From Voacanga thouarsii (lineage: Eukaryota; Streptophyta; Magnoliopsida; Gentianales; Apocynaceae): a stretch of DNA of 64,000 nucleotides. Positions within the stretch are counted from its first letter, which is position 1; each line of letters starts with the position of its first letter. The stretch is from positions 4,646,001 through 4,710,000 of the forward strand of contig JANUWF010002342.1 in assembly GCA_026120185.1 (NCBI GenBank), given 5' to 3'. The notes beneath the pieces are model-generated. The model did no database searches. It was not told the DNA's origin and was given only the letters and a program-made list of their open reading frames with translations. The position numbers and the translations under genes are program-made. This document shows positions 35,227-46,943 of the stretch, piece after piece.

Positions 35227-36420
35227 TATATCCTAATACGCAATCCCGATACATGTAACAAGATTTTCCACCGATTGCGGACTAAGGTTGATCAAACTTT
35301 CCTTATAATCATTCTTGGAAACTTAGCTTGGTCATCATTTTCAAACTCCAGCATGTCTAAAATTCCATACTTAAAATTATCTACCTTTTTCCGATGCACA
35401 AACGAAATATGTAATCTGAAATTTCTCTTGGTTATTGTTTATGTACGGTTTCACATGAGGTATGTGTAAGTATGGAATCTTATAAGTTTGTGGAATGGAT
35501 TTTTATATTATGTTTTAGGATGTCTTAAGATAAAGCTTATTTTGCAAGCTAAACACATAAAGAACCTATCTTTAGAATTTTTGGAAATTGATATGCTCAC
35601 TGATGAAAATTCTATGATTAACATGTGATTTCTATGGTCTGTTTACTGGAATGTTTAACAAATATATTAAGGTCTTAAATTAGAAGATTTGGGACAATTT
35701 GGAATTTGGTTGATAGGTCAAAATGGTATCTCAATTACTACTTTGTTTTTCCATTTTAAAACAAAATTCACTTGTTTGATCAAGTTACGAATGGGTTGAG
35801 ATTTTCACTGTCAATCAATTATGCATTTATTTACTCTTTCACTATGATGTTCTGAGTATATTTTGATAAGTTCATTACATTATTTTACTAACTTTATTGA
35901 AGTCCAAACTTATTGCAACTTGATAGACAAAACAACTTATGACAAGGAGTTTTCAAGAAAAGAACTTTATAGGTATGGATGTGATTATATGAGTAACTGT
36001 AATTACTGATTTGTTGAGACTAATTGATTGGCATTTTATGTAATATATACTTCATATATGAATATTCACATGTCGTTTTGTGAATTGGATTGTGTTTTGG
36101 GTTATGATCAAGGTATGTAAGTTGATGACAATGTTGAATAGACATTGTGGTTGTGGTTGAGTAATACTTGGAGAAGTAATATAGAATATTAATACATAAA
36201 TGATTTGTATTTTAGATTTGGTGGAGATTGAAGGTGTGGATCATAACTAAGTTAGGACCACCCCTTTATAAGCTTAGAATAAGTTAAGTTTCCTATGTAT
36301 CCATGAAATATTTAAGCATAAGCTATTTTTTGAATTTGGAAACATTTTAAATTTCTCAAGCATAAATTAGGAGTTAAGCATCAAACTATTGGAATATATG
36401 TCCAAAGCACACTATTTATT

Positions 36421-36467
<47 letters not shown>

Positions 36468-37028
36468 TTCATGACTATTTGTTTGCATATATTTACACAT
36501 TAAGGTCCAATGCCGAGTAAATGACCTATGTGTGAGGTCTTTCTTCACAATAAGGTATAGGCCATGGATACTTGACATACAAAAAAAAAAGTTGTTCTTG
36601 TTCATTTGAAGAAATTAGGTATTTTATTAAGACAAGGTCATCATGCTTTAGAAGTTGTTCTAGGTTCTTCATCTAAAGCTGGTCGAGGGGTGGGGGGGGG
36701 GGTGCAAAGTTACCTCGGGTGGGCTGAACCAGGCTTCAGAAAGTACGAGGTTGGAGTTAACCAGCATGGGGAACTTATAAGGGTGGATGCTTCTTGCTTC
36801 AGTTCCGTAGTAGGTTGTTTTGCACGAATGAGCAATATAATTCCTTTGAATTGTTGGGATTGACATTTTGTACCTTAAAGAATGAAGGATTCTATGTGGG
36901 AAGAAATACATGTAAATAAATTGTTACTAACTTTGAGAAAAGTCTCCCCAATTAAAAGTTCAGTTTGTTAACAATTTATATTTTATCTAATCACTTATGT
37001 GTTTAACATGTGTAAGGACAACACAACT
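35227..37028. other. Non-coding CACTA interior upstream of the TnpA-like gene
   Basis: AT-rich, with an (AT)n run at 36425-36464 and a poly-G run near 36691-36701. No reading frame supported. 36490-36615 looks like a decayed copia LTR fragment. Confidence 0.5.
36490..36615 (+). repeat. Decayed fragment related to the local copia LTR family
   Basis: AATGACCTATGTGTGAGGTC, TTTCTTCACAATAAGGTATA and TTGTTCTTGTTCAT are spaced like AGTGATCCATGTGAATGGTGGTC, CTTTCACAGTAAGGTATG and TTTGTTCTTAACC in the LTR at 37260-37345. Divergence is high and no ends are visible. Confidence 0.45.
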
Positions 37029-37118
37029 ATGCCACCTAAGGGACGTACTGTCACAATGAAGATGCTTTGTGTAGACTGGAAAGATTACAAATCCAAGCTC
37101 AAATGTAGATACTATATT

Positions 37119-39144
37119 TGTTGGATTGTATGCCCTCTTAAACTAGGTTTCTGATGTAAAATCGAATATTTTAATAAAAGAATTTATTTTCAGAAATTGT
37201 TTGTGAATTTACTTTTTGTTTGTGCACGATTTTCGTTTGGAACAGACCTATTGTGTTTAAATAAGTGATCCATGTGAATGGTGGTCTTTCACAGTAAGGT
37301 ATGGATCACGGGTTATTTAACACATAAACTTTTGTTCTTAACCTATTGATGAGACTGGGAATCTCATCATATTTAGGTTATTATGTTATGAATTCCAAAT
37401 GGGGAATGGCTTACCTTTAGCCAGTGGGTAGTCCACTCACTTCATGACATAAGCGTATTTCGAATACGTAGAACAGGACCTGTAGTAGTGGTTTCTCAAA
37501 GTACTATATGGTAGAAACCTAGACTACTACGGCTACAGCGTGGACTAGTACTCTACGACTTGAGTATGAGTTGGTGGTTTGGCGAAGCTGGGAGCATATA
37601 CTTTGATTTGCTATAGTTGAGGTTCTATTGTAGGGCCAATATACTTGCATGTTGGGTATGTGTGACTAGTTAGTTAAGACAGACTTATACAAGATAGTTT
37701 CTGCACTATATCGCCCCTTGTGGTTGTCCGAATGGTCTAAAATGTCCAGGGCTCTAGGAAACATGACTTGGATGTTTGCTTTAGGGTAGCTCCCTTAGAA
37801 AGCGGAAACACTCCAGGAAGTCGTGGATCATTGGACTAGAAGCTTAAGGATGGTAGATGTCATTTAGAGGGGTGTTAGTACACTTCTTCCTCTCTAAATG
37901 TACGGCGATGTGCAGAGGGGTATTTTAGTCATTTCACCTGTAGGTCGGAGACTTTGTTGATGCAGCATTGTCCTTGAGGTCAATATTTCCTTATGGTGAT
38001 ATTAGAAAATATTTAAAATGTAAAATACAGCTATTTATATAACAAGGGTATTTTGGTCATTTTAGCCAAGGCGATGTGTCTTTTTGGTCCTCGAAATAGC
38101 CTGTAAGTCCTAACTAATTTTGGATTGAGGGATTGGTCTCAGTTGAAGAGGATTTTATTTTATTTTATTTTATTTTATTTTATTTAGGAAGTCTAATTTA
38201 TTATTGGACTGGAATAAAATAAATTAATTAATTAAAATAGGAGTTGAGAGAAATTAATTATCTAGTTTAATTGGTTAATTAATTATTCAGGGCCTAGGTC
38301 CAGTATGAATGATTAGGAAATTAACCTGGGCTTAAACTAGGAGATATAATTAATGTTAATTATTTATTAGGTTATTTATATAGGCCCAAAAAATAAATAA
38401 TTAAAGATTAATTATTTTGGTTCATTTGGGCTCATTAATTATTTATTGGGTTGTTTATATAAGTCCAGGAAATAAATAATTAATGTTTATTATTTTGGGC
38501 TTTTTGTGTCCAAGAAAAATAATAAATATTTTTCTGGCCCAATAGCTTAGACCTTAGGGTTTTTCCAGATACGGTTAAGAGGAGTTTAGGGTTAGGCCAA
38601 ACTGATTCTCAGGATAACATCCGGGTGTTTTGAAATCCCGGGGATATGTTTATCAGAGAATGAGAGACCTAGTTTTGGCTAACGAATAAAACAACTCTCT
38701 GGAAAAAGAAAAACCCTAGTTTTTCCCTAGCCACAACAAGGCTCACGCCACTCTCTCTCACAGAGACGTCTTCTTCCATTCTGTGTTTTCTCCTTGGACT
38801 TTGCTAACCAATAGCAAGTGAACCGAGGAGAATTAAGACCGTTCCTCTTCACCATAGTGTTCACCGACTAGAGGTTAGGCTGAGGAATATTTCGAGAGTT
38901 GGAAAGCTTGGCGTTAATGCAAACAAGGCGAAGTAGAAGGCTAGCAGGTGTTCAACCGAAAGCTTCTTCAAGTGGGCAAAGCGAGGTAATTCCAGTCGTT
39001 TAATCCGCTCTTACTCAACCTAGAAGGGTTAAGGAGCACAAAGGTATGATCTTCACGCTTCCGTATAGCCTTTAAGGCTTGGTTTTATTTTTCTCTGTGA
39101 AATTTTTAACGTACAGTGCATGCTCTCTGTTTTCGGTTCCCTTA
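37119..39144 (+). repeat. 5' LTR of the copia element
   Basis: TGTTGGATTGTATG...GGTTCCCTTA, with the end CTCA of the other copy changed to CTTA. It contains a TATATAA box at 38036-38042, conserved in the 3' LTR, and a (TTTTA)n run near 38155-38183 that is longer than in the 3' LTR. Confidence 0.95.
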
Positions 39145-40980
39145 ATGTGGTATCAGAGCCACTGGTTTTTTATCAATATAGGGAGCATGGTAGTTAATAA
39201 AATGGAGAAGATGATTATACCTGTGATCCTTCGCTGTTTTGGTATGGGATAGGATCTCTGCGTTGAAGCATAGGCACACTGTAAATTTTTTTTTTTTGGC
39301 TTTGCTAGAACATCATGTAAACCCAATTTGAAGGGTATAGGAGGTTGTGGTTTTGTTTTTGGATGAGTTTTTGTAAGTAAAAATGTCCAAAGAAGCCAAA
39401 GAAATAAGCAAAAATTGAAGAAGAGAAGGTTCTGCAATTTCGCGCGCGGACAGAAGAAAAAACGAAGAAGAAAATTGTTCATAAGCCGCCGCGGTGGAGC
39501 CGAGCCGCTGCTGTTTTGTGAGGGGAGCCGGTTGGCTGTTGCACCTTGGAGCCGAGCCAATTGCTGGAAATTGAGCCGATTTCGTTGCTCAATTGAAACT
39601 TCAATTGCGCGGTTCGTGCAGCGGTTCGGGCGCGCAGAAACGGGTCCTTACGCAGGTTGAAGCACGGGTCAACGGCTGAGGAGAAGCGGGCCGGTTCGCG
39701 GGTGCGGGTTGGCTCCACAGGTCATGGCAAGCGTGCGATCCGGTGCGGTGTGGTGCACAGCGGCCTCGGTGGACCGCAGGCCACGCGGGCGCAGATCCGG
39801 TGAGGCGCGGTGCAGTGGACCGCCAGCGTTTTTTTTGCAATTTTTTTTTAATTTTTTTTCTTTTTCATTTTGGGTCCCATACCAGGCGAAGTTAATATTT
39901 TTGCAATATTTATATTCTTGGAATATATTTGCATGAAAAATATTAGTAAGGGATTTTAGAATTAAATAAGATCATTAATTAATTAATTAATTAATGTATT
40001 TAATTCTATTATTTGGGCACTTAGGTTTAAAAAATAGAAAATCATGAAAACGTTTATTGTTTTGAGCATGCTATTTTTTATTTTTTTTTTTATGTACCTA
40101 TGTGTGCTTTTTCCCAAAGACCAAAGTCTTTGGGAACATTTTTGACAAGAAAAATATTTTTCTCCAAAATTAAATGGTTATTTTAATTGGTACAAAAATT
40201 AATCCATGAATATTTTCTCAAAGGATTTAATCCTTGACATAGAAAATATATTGGATTTAAATATTTTTGTAAATTAAAATGGAGAGCCATTTTGTTTTGT
40301 TTTGGACTAGAAAAATTATTTTGTCAAATAAACTTGAGACCAAAGTCTCTAGAAAGTTTTAATTGAAATTTTTTTAAAATCATTAAGTTTTAACTTAAAT
40401 AAAATTGGTCCATGGAGAAAATCTCTCATAGGATATAAGCCTTGACATAGAGATTTTATTGGACTTAGATATTTTATTTTTGAGTTAAGGAAAAAATTAA
40501 TGAAAATTTCAAAAGGATATTTTCTAGAAAACCTTTATTTTAAAAGACTAAGTGGGAGAGGAGTTCCAACGGCCCCACGGCTTCCATCACGGTCCTCATT
40601 AGAGATCGTGGGTCCCCTCGCGTCACCCTGGAAGTGAACCCGTATAGGATAAGGATACCACAAGGATCTAGATCTAATGGAAGGGTGTAATTAATAACCC
40701 GGGGCACGTACTATGACCGGCCAGCCCACGTTGGAGGTTATAGTGCGAGGTATGTCCATAGAAAATGAGAGAAAACGGCCATCCCACGATGGAGTTATTC
40801 TTTAGACCATTACCTAGAAGGGAAATTAATTTGTGATGGTTAATACACTTAGCTTAGAAAACTGTTAATCTTCCCAAGAAGCTATGTCAGTTTTCCTAAG
40901 AGCCAAATTATTTTCAGTGCACAAATTTTATTTTGTTTTCACAAACTAAATTCTTTTTTTTTTTTTTTCGATTTTCAGAA
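39145..40980 (+). other. Long untranslated leader of the copia element, with PBS and GC-rich patch
   Basis: TGGTATCAGAGCC (39148-39160) is the initiator-Met PBS. The leader runs 1.8 kb before gag. A sharply GC-rich patch (about 39440-39835) stands out from the AT-rich surroundings. Frames found there (both strands) are short and arginine/proline-rich and look like composition artefacts. A second less AT-rich block lies at 40560-40800. Confidence 0.75.
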
Positions 40981-41811
40981 ATGGTGGGAGGTTCTTTTAG
41001 TCCATTGGCCGTTATTCTCATGGAGAATAAGTTAACGGGTCCAAACTATGTGGACTGGAAAGGAACCTGGACATAATACTCATAGCTGAGGAGTATAAGT
41101 ATGTCCTTTATGAAACCTGCCCTATTATCAGGGAAGGTTCCACCGCTGAAGAGCGAGAGGCTGAAAAGGTGTGGAAGAAAGCTGACGAAATGGCACATTG
41201 CTATATGTTAGCTTCCATGTCTAATGTGCTCCAGTCAAAACACGAGCACATGACTTCTGCATATGATATAAGTTAATCATTGGCAACTATGTTCGCAGAC
41301 AAGAGTCGGTCCGCAAGGTAGGAGGCTCTTCGAACTATTGTGAACACTAAGATGGCTGAGGGAGCATCAGTCCGAGAGCATATGCTCAAGATGATTGCTG
41401 CTTTCGAGGAGGCAGAAATCTTAGGGGCTGTCATTGACCCCGAGAGCCAAGTGGACATGGTTCTCGAATCTCTATCGGGCTCTTTCACTTAGTTCAAGTT
41501 AAACTATAACATGAACAAGTTGAACATGAGTTTAACTGAACTGATGAAGGAGATCCAGATGGCGGAGAAGGTCATGAAGCCGCAGTCAAAGGCCATGATT
41601 GCTAAGGCTTCTTCCTCAAGAACTGGGCCTAAACCCAGAAAGTTCAAGAGGAAGAAGGGAAATGCAGTAGCCCAGCCCAAGACCCAGTCCAAGGACAAAC
41701 CAAAGGGCAAGTACTTCAAGTGTGGGAAGAAGGGACACTGAAAAAAAGAGTGTCCAGATCTTCAGGCCAAGAAAAACTCCATAGGTAATGTTTACTATCT
41801 AGAGTCCATAT
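40981..41811 (+). pseudogene. gag: Copia gag with CCHC zinc knuckle
   Basis: ATG at 40981 starts MVGGSFSPLAVILMENKLTG followed by NYVDWK, the usual copia gag start. A 1-base deletion near 41062 shifts the frame. The second frame continues through stops TAA 41274, TAG 41319 and TAG 41490, to a basic region and the zinc knuckle CGKKGH-stop-KKEC. There TGG became TGA at 41739. All four stops are explained by C-to-T or G-to-A transitions. The frame then runs without a break into protease. Confidence 0.85.
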
Positions 41812-41813
41812 TA

Positions 41814-43303
41814 ATGGTAGGATCAACTTCCACTTGGATTGTTGATTCAGGAGCCATTGATCATATCTGTAACTCCCTGCAGGGGTTTAGAAAGATAAGA
41901 AGACTCAAGAAGGGCGAACATAGGCTTCGAGTGGGTAATGGAGCACAAGTCTGCACCCTTACAGTGGGAGAGCTAGATCTCATTTTTTATTGTAATAAGA
42001 TAGTGGTTTTAAAAGACATTTTATATGTACCTGGTTTTCGTCAGAATTTGATTTCAGTTGCGAAACTTATTAATCAAGGATATTCTGTATCTTTCCATTC
42101 TGGTATTTCTATCAGTAGAGATGGAGAAATTTTATGTACTGGGCACATGTATGGTAATCTGTTCTTTTTAAACCCTATTAATAACCAATCAAATAACGCT
42201 CTGTCTGAACCTTTAACTAAGAAGAGAAAGACCAATATCAATGATTCATACCTTTGGCATCTAAGGTTGGGTCATATTAACTCAACCAGGATTCAGAGGC
42301 TAATCCATGATGAGCCTTTGGGCTCATTGAGATTGGAAAGTTGGCCTCAGTGTGAATCCTGCCTGATGGGAAAGATGACCAAGAGGTCATTTACACTAAA
42401 GGCAGATAGAGCCAAGGAGGTGTTGAGCCTTATTCACACTGATGTGTGTAGTTCGTTGTCTACACCAGTTAGGGGAGGTTTTGAGTACTTCATCACGTTC
42501 ACAGATGATTGTACGAGGTATGGTTATATTTACCTGATGAGACACAAGTCTGACTTTTTTGACAAGTTCAAGGAGTTTAAAGTTGAAGTGGAGCGTCGGA
42601 TAGGTAAATTAATCAAAACCTTACGATCGGATCGTGGTAGAAAGTACCTCCTAGGTGAATTCAAGGACTACATGGTACATCATGGGATAGTATCCCAGCT
42701 CTCTGTGCCGGAACACCCCAGCAGAACGGAGTAGCTGAGAGAAGGAACAGGACGTTGATGGAAATGGTCCGAAGCATGATGTCTCATGCTACTCTTCCAG
42801 TGTCCTTTTGGGGATATGCCCTGGAGACAGCGGCATATATTCTGAACTTGGTGCCTTCCAAGTCAGTATCTAGGACTCCCTATGAGATGTGGACTGGGCG
42901 CAAGCCAAGTCTGAATCATCTCAGGATTTGGGGATGTCCAACTTATGTACTGATTAAGGAAGATAAGTTGGAATCAAGATCAGAATTATGCTATTTTGTT
43001 GGGTATCCAAAAGGGACAAAAGGAGGCTACTTTTATCATCCTAAGGAGCAGAAGGTACTAGTCAGTACCAATGCTAGATACTTGGAAGATGATCAAAGTA
43101 CTTCCACTAAAGCTTCAACGAGGTTGGAACTTCAGGAGAAGTTATCTATGAAATCAACTTCTTTTGATCTGATTCTGGAACAAGAAGAGGCACAGCCTCA
43201 AGAGCCTGTGCAAATGGAGCCTCGTCGTAGTGGGAGAGTGTCTAGGGTTCCGGATAGATGGACAGGAGAAGCCTTTGAGCTGGTCTCCGACCATCAGGAA
43301 TAA
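41814..43303 (+). pseudogene. pol: Copia protease and integrase
   Basis: The protease active site WIVDSGAIDHIC is at 41833-41868. GAG-pre-integrase and the HHCC zinc domain follow (LWHLRLGHINSTRIQ, then CESCLMGK, about 42258-42375). The catalytic core includes IHTDV (first Asp) and LRSDRG (second Asp). A 1-base deletion near 42709 in the TPQQNG segment, which precedes the catalytic Glu, shifts the frame. The core resumes at 42710 onward (GVAERRNRTLMEMVRSMM) and ends with the VGYPKGTKGGYFY and RRSGRVSRVPDRW elements. A TAA at 43301 (from CAA) closes this part. Confidence 0.9.
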
Positions 43304-44890
43304 GACCCCACTAGATACGAGGAGGCTATTGCTGATGCCGATGCAAATCTGTGGCATGAAGCAATGAAAGCCGAGATTGAGTCTATGTACCTCAATCAGG
43401 TTTGGGATCTTGTAGCTTCACCTGAAGGGATAAAATCCATTGGGTGCAAGTGGGTATACAAGAGGAAGAGAGGAGTGGATGGGAAGGTGGAAACCTTCAA
43501 AGCTAGGCTTGTGGCGAAAAGGTATACTCAGAAAGAAGGTATCGACTATGAGGAAACCTTTTCCCCGGTTGCCATGCTTAAATCCATCCGCATCCTCCTT
43601 GCCATCGCATGTCACTATGACTACGAGATATGGCAAATGGATGTCAAGATAGCATTTTTAAATGGCCATCTTAGTGAAGACATCTATATGTCCCAACCAG
43701 AAGGCTTCATTGCTGAAGGCCAGGAACATATGGTTTGCAAGCTTAAGAAGTCCATTTATGGACTTAAGCAGGCGTCGAGAGCATGGAACATTCGTTTTGA
43801 TGAGACTGTAAAGTCTTATGGTTTTATTCAAAACGAAGATGAATCATGCGTGTACAGGAAACTTGGAGGCATTAATGTGATTTTTCTTGTTCTGTATATG
43901 GATGACATTCTACTCATTGGGAATGATGTAGGGACATTGTCATCTACAAAGGTTTGGCTGTCTAGTCAATTTAGTATGAAGGACTTGGGAGAAGCCAGCT
44001 ACATTCTCGAGATTATGCTTCTTAGAAATATAAAGCAGAGAATGTTATGGTTATCCCAAGCAACATACATTGACAAGATGCTGGCCAAGTACAGCATGGA
44101 CTCATGCAAGGGAGCTCTAATCCCTTGCAGACATGGGTTGTCATTTTCTTCGAAGGACTGTCCTAAGTCTCATGAACAATCCTTCGAAGAAAATGACAGA
44201 ATGAGTAGGATTCCCTACGCTTCGGCAGTAGGAAGTCTCATGTACGCTATGCTGTGTACTAGGCCAGATATCTGCTTTGTCGTGGGCTTAGTTAGCAGAT
44301 ATCAGTCAAACCCAGGAGAGGTTCATTGGCAAGCTGTAAAGCATATTCTCAAGTATCTCAAGGGAACGAGAGATTATATGCTGGTTTACAAGGCTAATGA
44401 TTTGGTTCCTATAGGATACACAGACTCAGACTTCCAGGGGGATAAGGATGAGAGAAAATCCACTAGTGGATATGTCTTCACCTTGTCTGGAGGAGCAATT
44501 TCATGGAGGAGTATCAAGCAGTCTTGTATTGCTGACTCAACCATGGAAGCTGAGTATGTGGCTGCTTTGGAGGCGTCCAAAGAAGTAGTTTGGCTCCGAA
44601 AGTTCCTTTCAGAACTTGGAGTCGTACCACATATGGACAGGCCGATTGTAATGTATTGCGACAACACTCGAGCAGTATCGCAATCTAAGGAACCTCATAA
44701 CCACAAGAAGGGGAAACACATCGAGAGGAAGTACCACCTGATCCGGGATTTCATCCAGAGACGGGAAGTCGTGGTGGAACATATTACCTCAGAAAACAAT
44801 CTAGCAGATTCATTCACCAAGCCTTTGACTGAGAGAGTCTTCAAGAGACACTTAGATGCCATAGGGGTGGGCACCTATGGACTTACCTAG
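43304..44890 (+). CDS. pol: Copia reverse transcriptase and RNase H
   Basis: The 508 codons from 43364 are fully open, in the same frame as the integrase part, so only the TAA at 43301 separates them. RT blocks are GCKWVYKRKRGVDGKVETFK, WQMDVKIAFLNGHLSEDIYM, YGLKQASRAWNIRFDE and the intact catalytic box VLYMDDILLIGND (near 43890-43928). RNase H has GYTDSDFQGDKDERKSTSGY, TMEAEYVAALEASKE and CDNTRAVSQSKEP. It ends LADSFTKPLTERVFKRH and stops at 44890, twenty bases before the PPT. Start not real: this is the end of a polyprotein. It is the best preserved protein in the window. Confidence 0.92.
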   Translation, partial: DPTRYEEAIADADANLWHEAMKAEIESMYLNQVWDLVASPEGIKSIGCKWVYKRKRGVDGKVETFKARLVAKRYTQKEGIDYEETFSPVAMLKSIRILLAIACHYDYEIWQMDVKIAFLNGHLSEDIYMSQPEGFIAEGQEHMVCKLKKSIYGLKQASRAWNIRFDETVKSYGFIQNEDESCVYRKLGGINVIFLVLYMDDILLIGNDVGTLSSTKVWLSSQFSMKDLGEASYILEIMLLRNIKQRMLWLSQATYIDKMLAKYSMDSCKGALIPCRHGLSFSSKDCPKSHEQSFEENDRMSRIPYASAVGSLMYAMLCTRPDICFVVGLVSRYQSNPGEVHWQAVKHILKYLKGTRDYMLVYKANDLVPIGYTDSDFQGDKDERKSTSGYVFTLSGGAISWRSIKQSCIADSTMEAEYVAALEASKEVVWLRKFLSELGVVPHMDRPIVMYCDNTRAVSQSKEPHNHKKGKHIERKYHLIRDFIQRREVVVEHITSENNLADSFTKPLTERVFKRHLDAIGVGTYGLT

Positions 44891-44896
44891 TCTTAG

Positions 44897-44912
44897 AGTG
44901 CAAGTGGGAGAT
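44897..44912 (+). other. Polypurine tract of the copia element
   Basis: GAGTGCAAGTGGGAGAT directly precedes the 3' LTR start TGTTGG at 44913. Confidence 0.85.
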
Positions 44913-46943
44913 TGTTGGATTGTATGCCCTCTTAGACTAGGTTTCTGATGTAAAATCGAATATTTTAATAAAAGAATTTATTTTCAGAAATTGTTTGTAA
45001 ATTTACTTTTTGTTTGTGCACGATTTTTGTTTGGAACAGACCCATTGTGTTTAAATAAGTGATCTATGTGAATGGTGGTCTTTCACAGTAAGGTATGGAT
45101 CACGGGTTATTTAACACATAAACTTTTGTTCTTAACCTATTGATGAGACTGGGAATCTCATCATGTTTAGGTTATTATGTTATAAATTCCAAATGGGGAA
45201 TGGCTTACTTTTAGCCAGTGGGTAGTCCACTCACTTCATGACATAAGCGTATTTCGAATACGTAGAATATGACCAGTAGTAGTGGTTTCTCAAAGTACTA
45301 TATGGTAGAAACCTAGACTACTACCGCTACAGCGTGAACTAGTACTCTACGACTTGAGTATAAGTTGGTGGTCTAGCGAAGCTGGGAGCATATACTTTGA
45401 TTTGCTATAGTTGAGGTTTTATCGTAGGGCCAATATACTTGCATATTGGGTATGTGTGACTAGTTAGTTAAGACAGACTTATACAAGATAGTTTCTGCAC
45501 TATATCGCCCCTTGTGGTTGTCCGAATGGTCTAAAATGTCCAGGGCCCTGGGAAACATGACTTGGATGTTTACTTTAGGGTAGCTCCCTTGGAAAGCGGA
45601 AACACTCCAGGAAGTCGTGGATCATTGGACTAGAAGCCTAAGGATGGTAGATGTCATTTAGAGGGGTGTTAGTACACTTCTTCCTCTCTAAATGTACGGC
45701 GATGTGTAGAGGGGTATTTTAGTCATTTCACCTGTAGGTCGGAGACTTTGCTAATGCAGCATTGTCCTTGGGGTCAATATTTTCTTATGGTGATATTAGA
45801 AAATATTTAAAATGCAGAATACAACTATTTATATAGCAAGGGCATTTTGGTCATTTTAGCAACCAAGGCGATGTGTCTTTTTGGTCCTCGAAATAGCCCG
45901 TAAGTTCTAACTAATTTTGGATTGAGGAATTGGTCTCAATTGAAGAGGATTTTATTTTATTTGATTTAATTTAATTTTATTCAGGAAGTCTAATTTATTA
46001 TTGGACTAGAATAAAATAAATTAATTAATTAAAATAGGAGTTGAGAGAAATTAATTATCTAGTTTAATTGGTTAATTAATTATTCAGGGCCTAGGTCCAG
46101 TATGAATAATTAAGAAATTAACCTGGGCTTAAATTAGGGGAAATAATTAATGTTTAATTATTTATTGGGTTATTTATATAGGCCCAAGAAATAAATAATT
46201 AAAGATTAATTATTTTGGTTCATTTGGGCTCATTAATTATTTATTTGGTTGTTTATATAAGTCCAGGAAATAAATAATTAATGTTTATTATTTTGGGCCT
46301 TTTGGGTCCAAGAAAAATAATAAATATTTTTCTGACCCAATAGCTTGGACCTTAGGGTTTTTCCAGATACGGTTAAGAGGAGTTTAGGGTTAGGCCAAAC
46401 TGATTCTCAGGATAACATCCGGGTGTTTTGAAATCCCGGGGATATGTTTATCAGAGAATGAGAGACCTAGTTTTGGCTAACGAATAAAACAACTCTCTGG
46501 AAAAAGAAAAACCCTAGTTTTTTCCCTAGCCACAACAAGGCTCACGCCACTCTCTCTCACAGAGACGTCTTCTTCCATTCTGTGTTTTCTCCTTGGACTT
46601 TGCTAACCAATAGCAAGTGAACCAAGAAGAATTGAGACCGTTCCTCTTCACCATAGTGTTCACCGACTAGAGGTTAGGCTGAGGAATATTTCGAGAGCTG
46701 GAAAGCTTGGCGTTAATGCAAACAAGGTGAAGTAGAAGGCTAGCGGGTGTTCAACCGGAAGCTTCTTCAAGTGGGCAAAGCGAGGCGATTCCAGTCGTTC
46801 AATCCGCTCTTACTCAACCTAAAAGGGTTAAGGAGCGCAAAGGTATGATCTTCACGCTTCCGCATAGCCTTTAAGGCTTGGTTTTATTTTTCTCTGCGAA
46901 ATTTTTAACGTATAGTGCATGCTCTCTGTTTTCAGTTCCCTCA
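44913..46943 (+). repeat. 3' LTR of the copia element
   Basis: TGTTGGATTGTATG...AGTTCCCTCA, partner of 37119-39144. It is followed by the TSD ATATT and the interrupted TnpA-like exon. Confidence 0.95.

Larger units (their letters stand above)
37119..46943 (+). mobile_element. Full-length Ty1/copia retrotransposon in the CACTA TnpA-like gene
   Basis: LTRs of about 2.03 kb at both ends (37119-39144, 44913-46943), very similar to each other. TSD ATATT (37114-37118 and 46944-46948), PBS TGGTATCAGAGCC and PPT AAGTGGGAGAT. Gag-pol lies on one strand from 40981 to 44890, broken by two 1-base deletions and five stops. The same LTR family occurs as a solo LTR at 12849-14852. The clade was not determined; the gene order (protease-integrase-RT-RNase H) is standard copia. 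Confidence 0.95.

Noticed and set aside
36606..36911. Overlapping frames (85 and 80 codons) upstream of the TnpA-like gene
   Set aside because: They cross a poly-G run, overlap on both strands and match no family. A captured fragment cannot be excluded.
39153..39936. Several Arg/Pro-rich frames on both strands in the copia leader
   Set aside because: Strong GC bias removes stops. No family resemblance and no start context.
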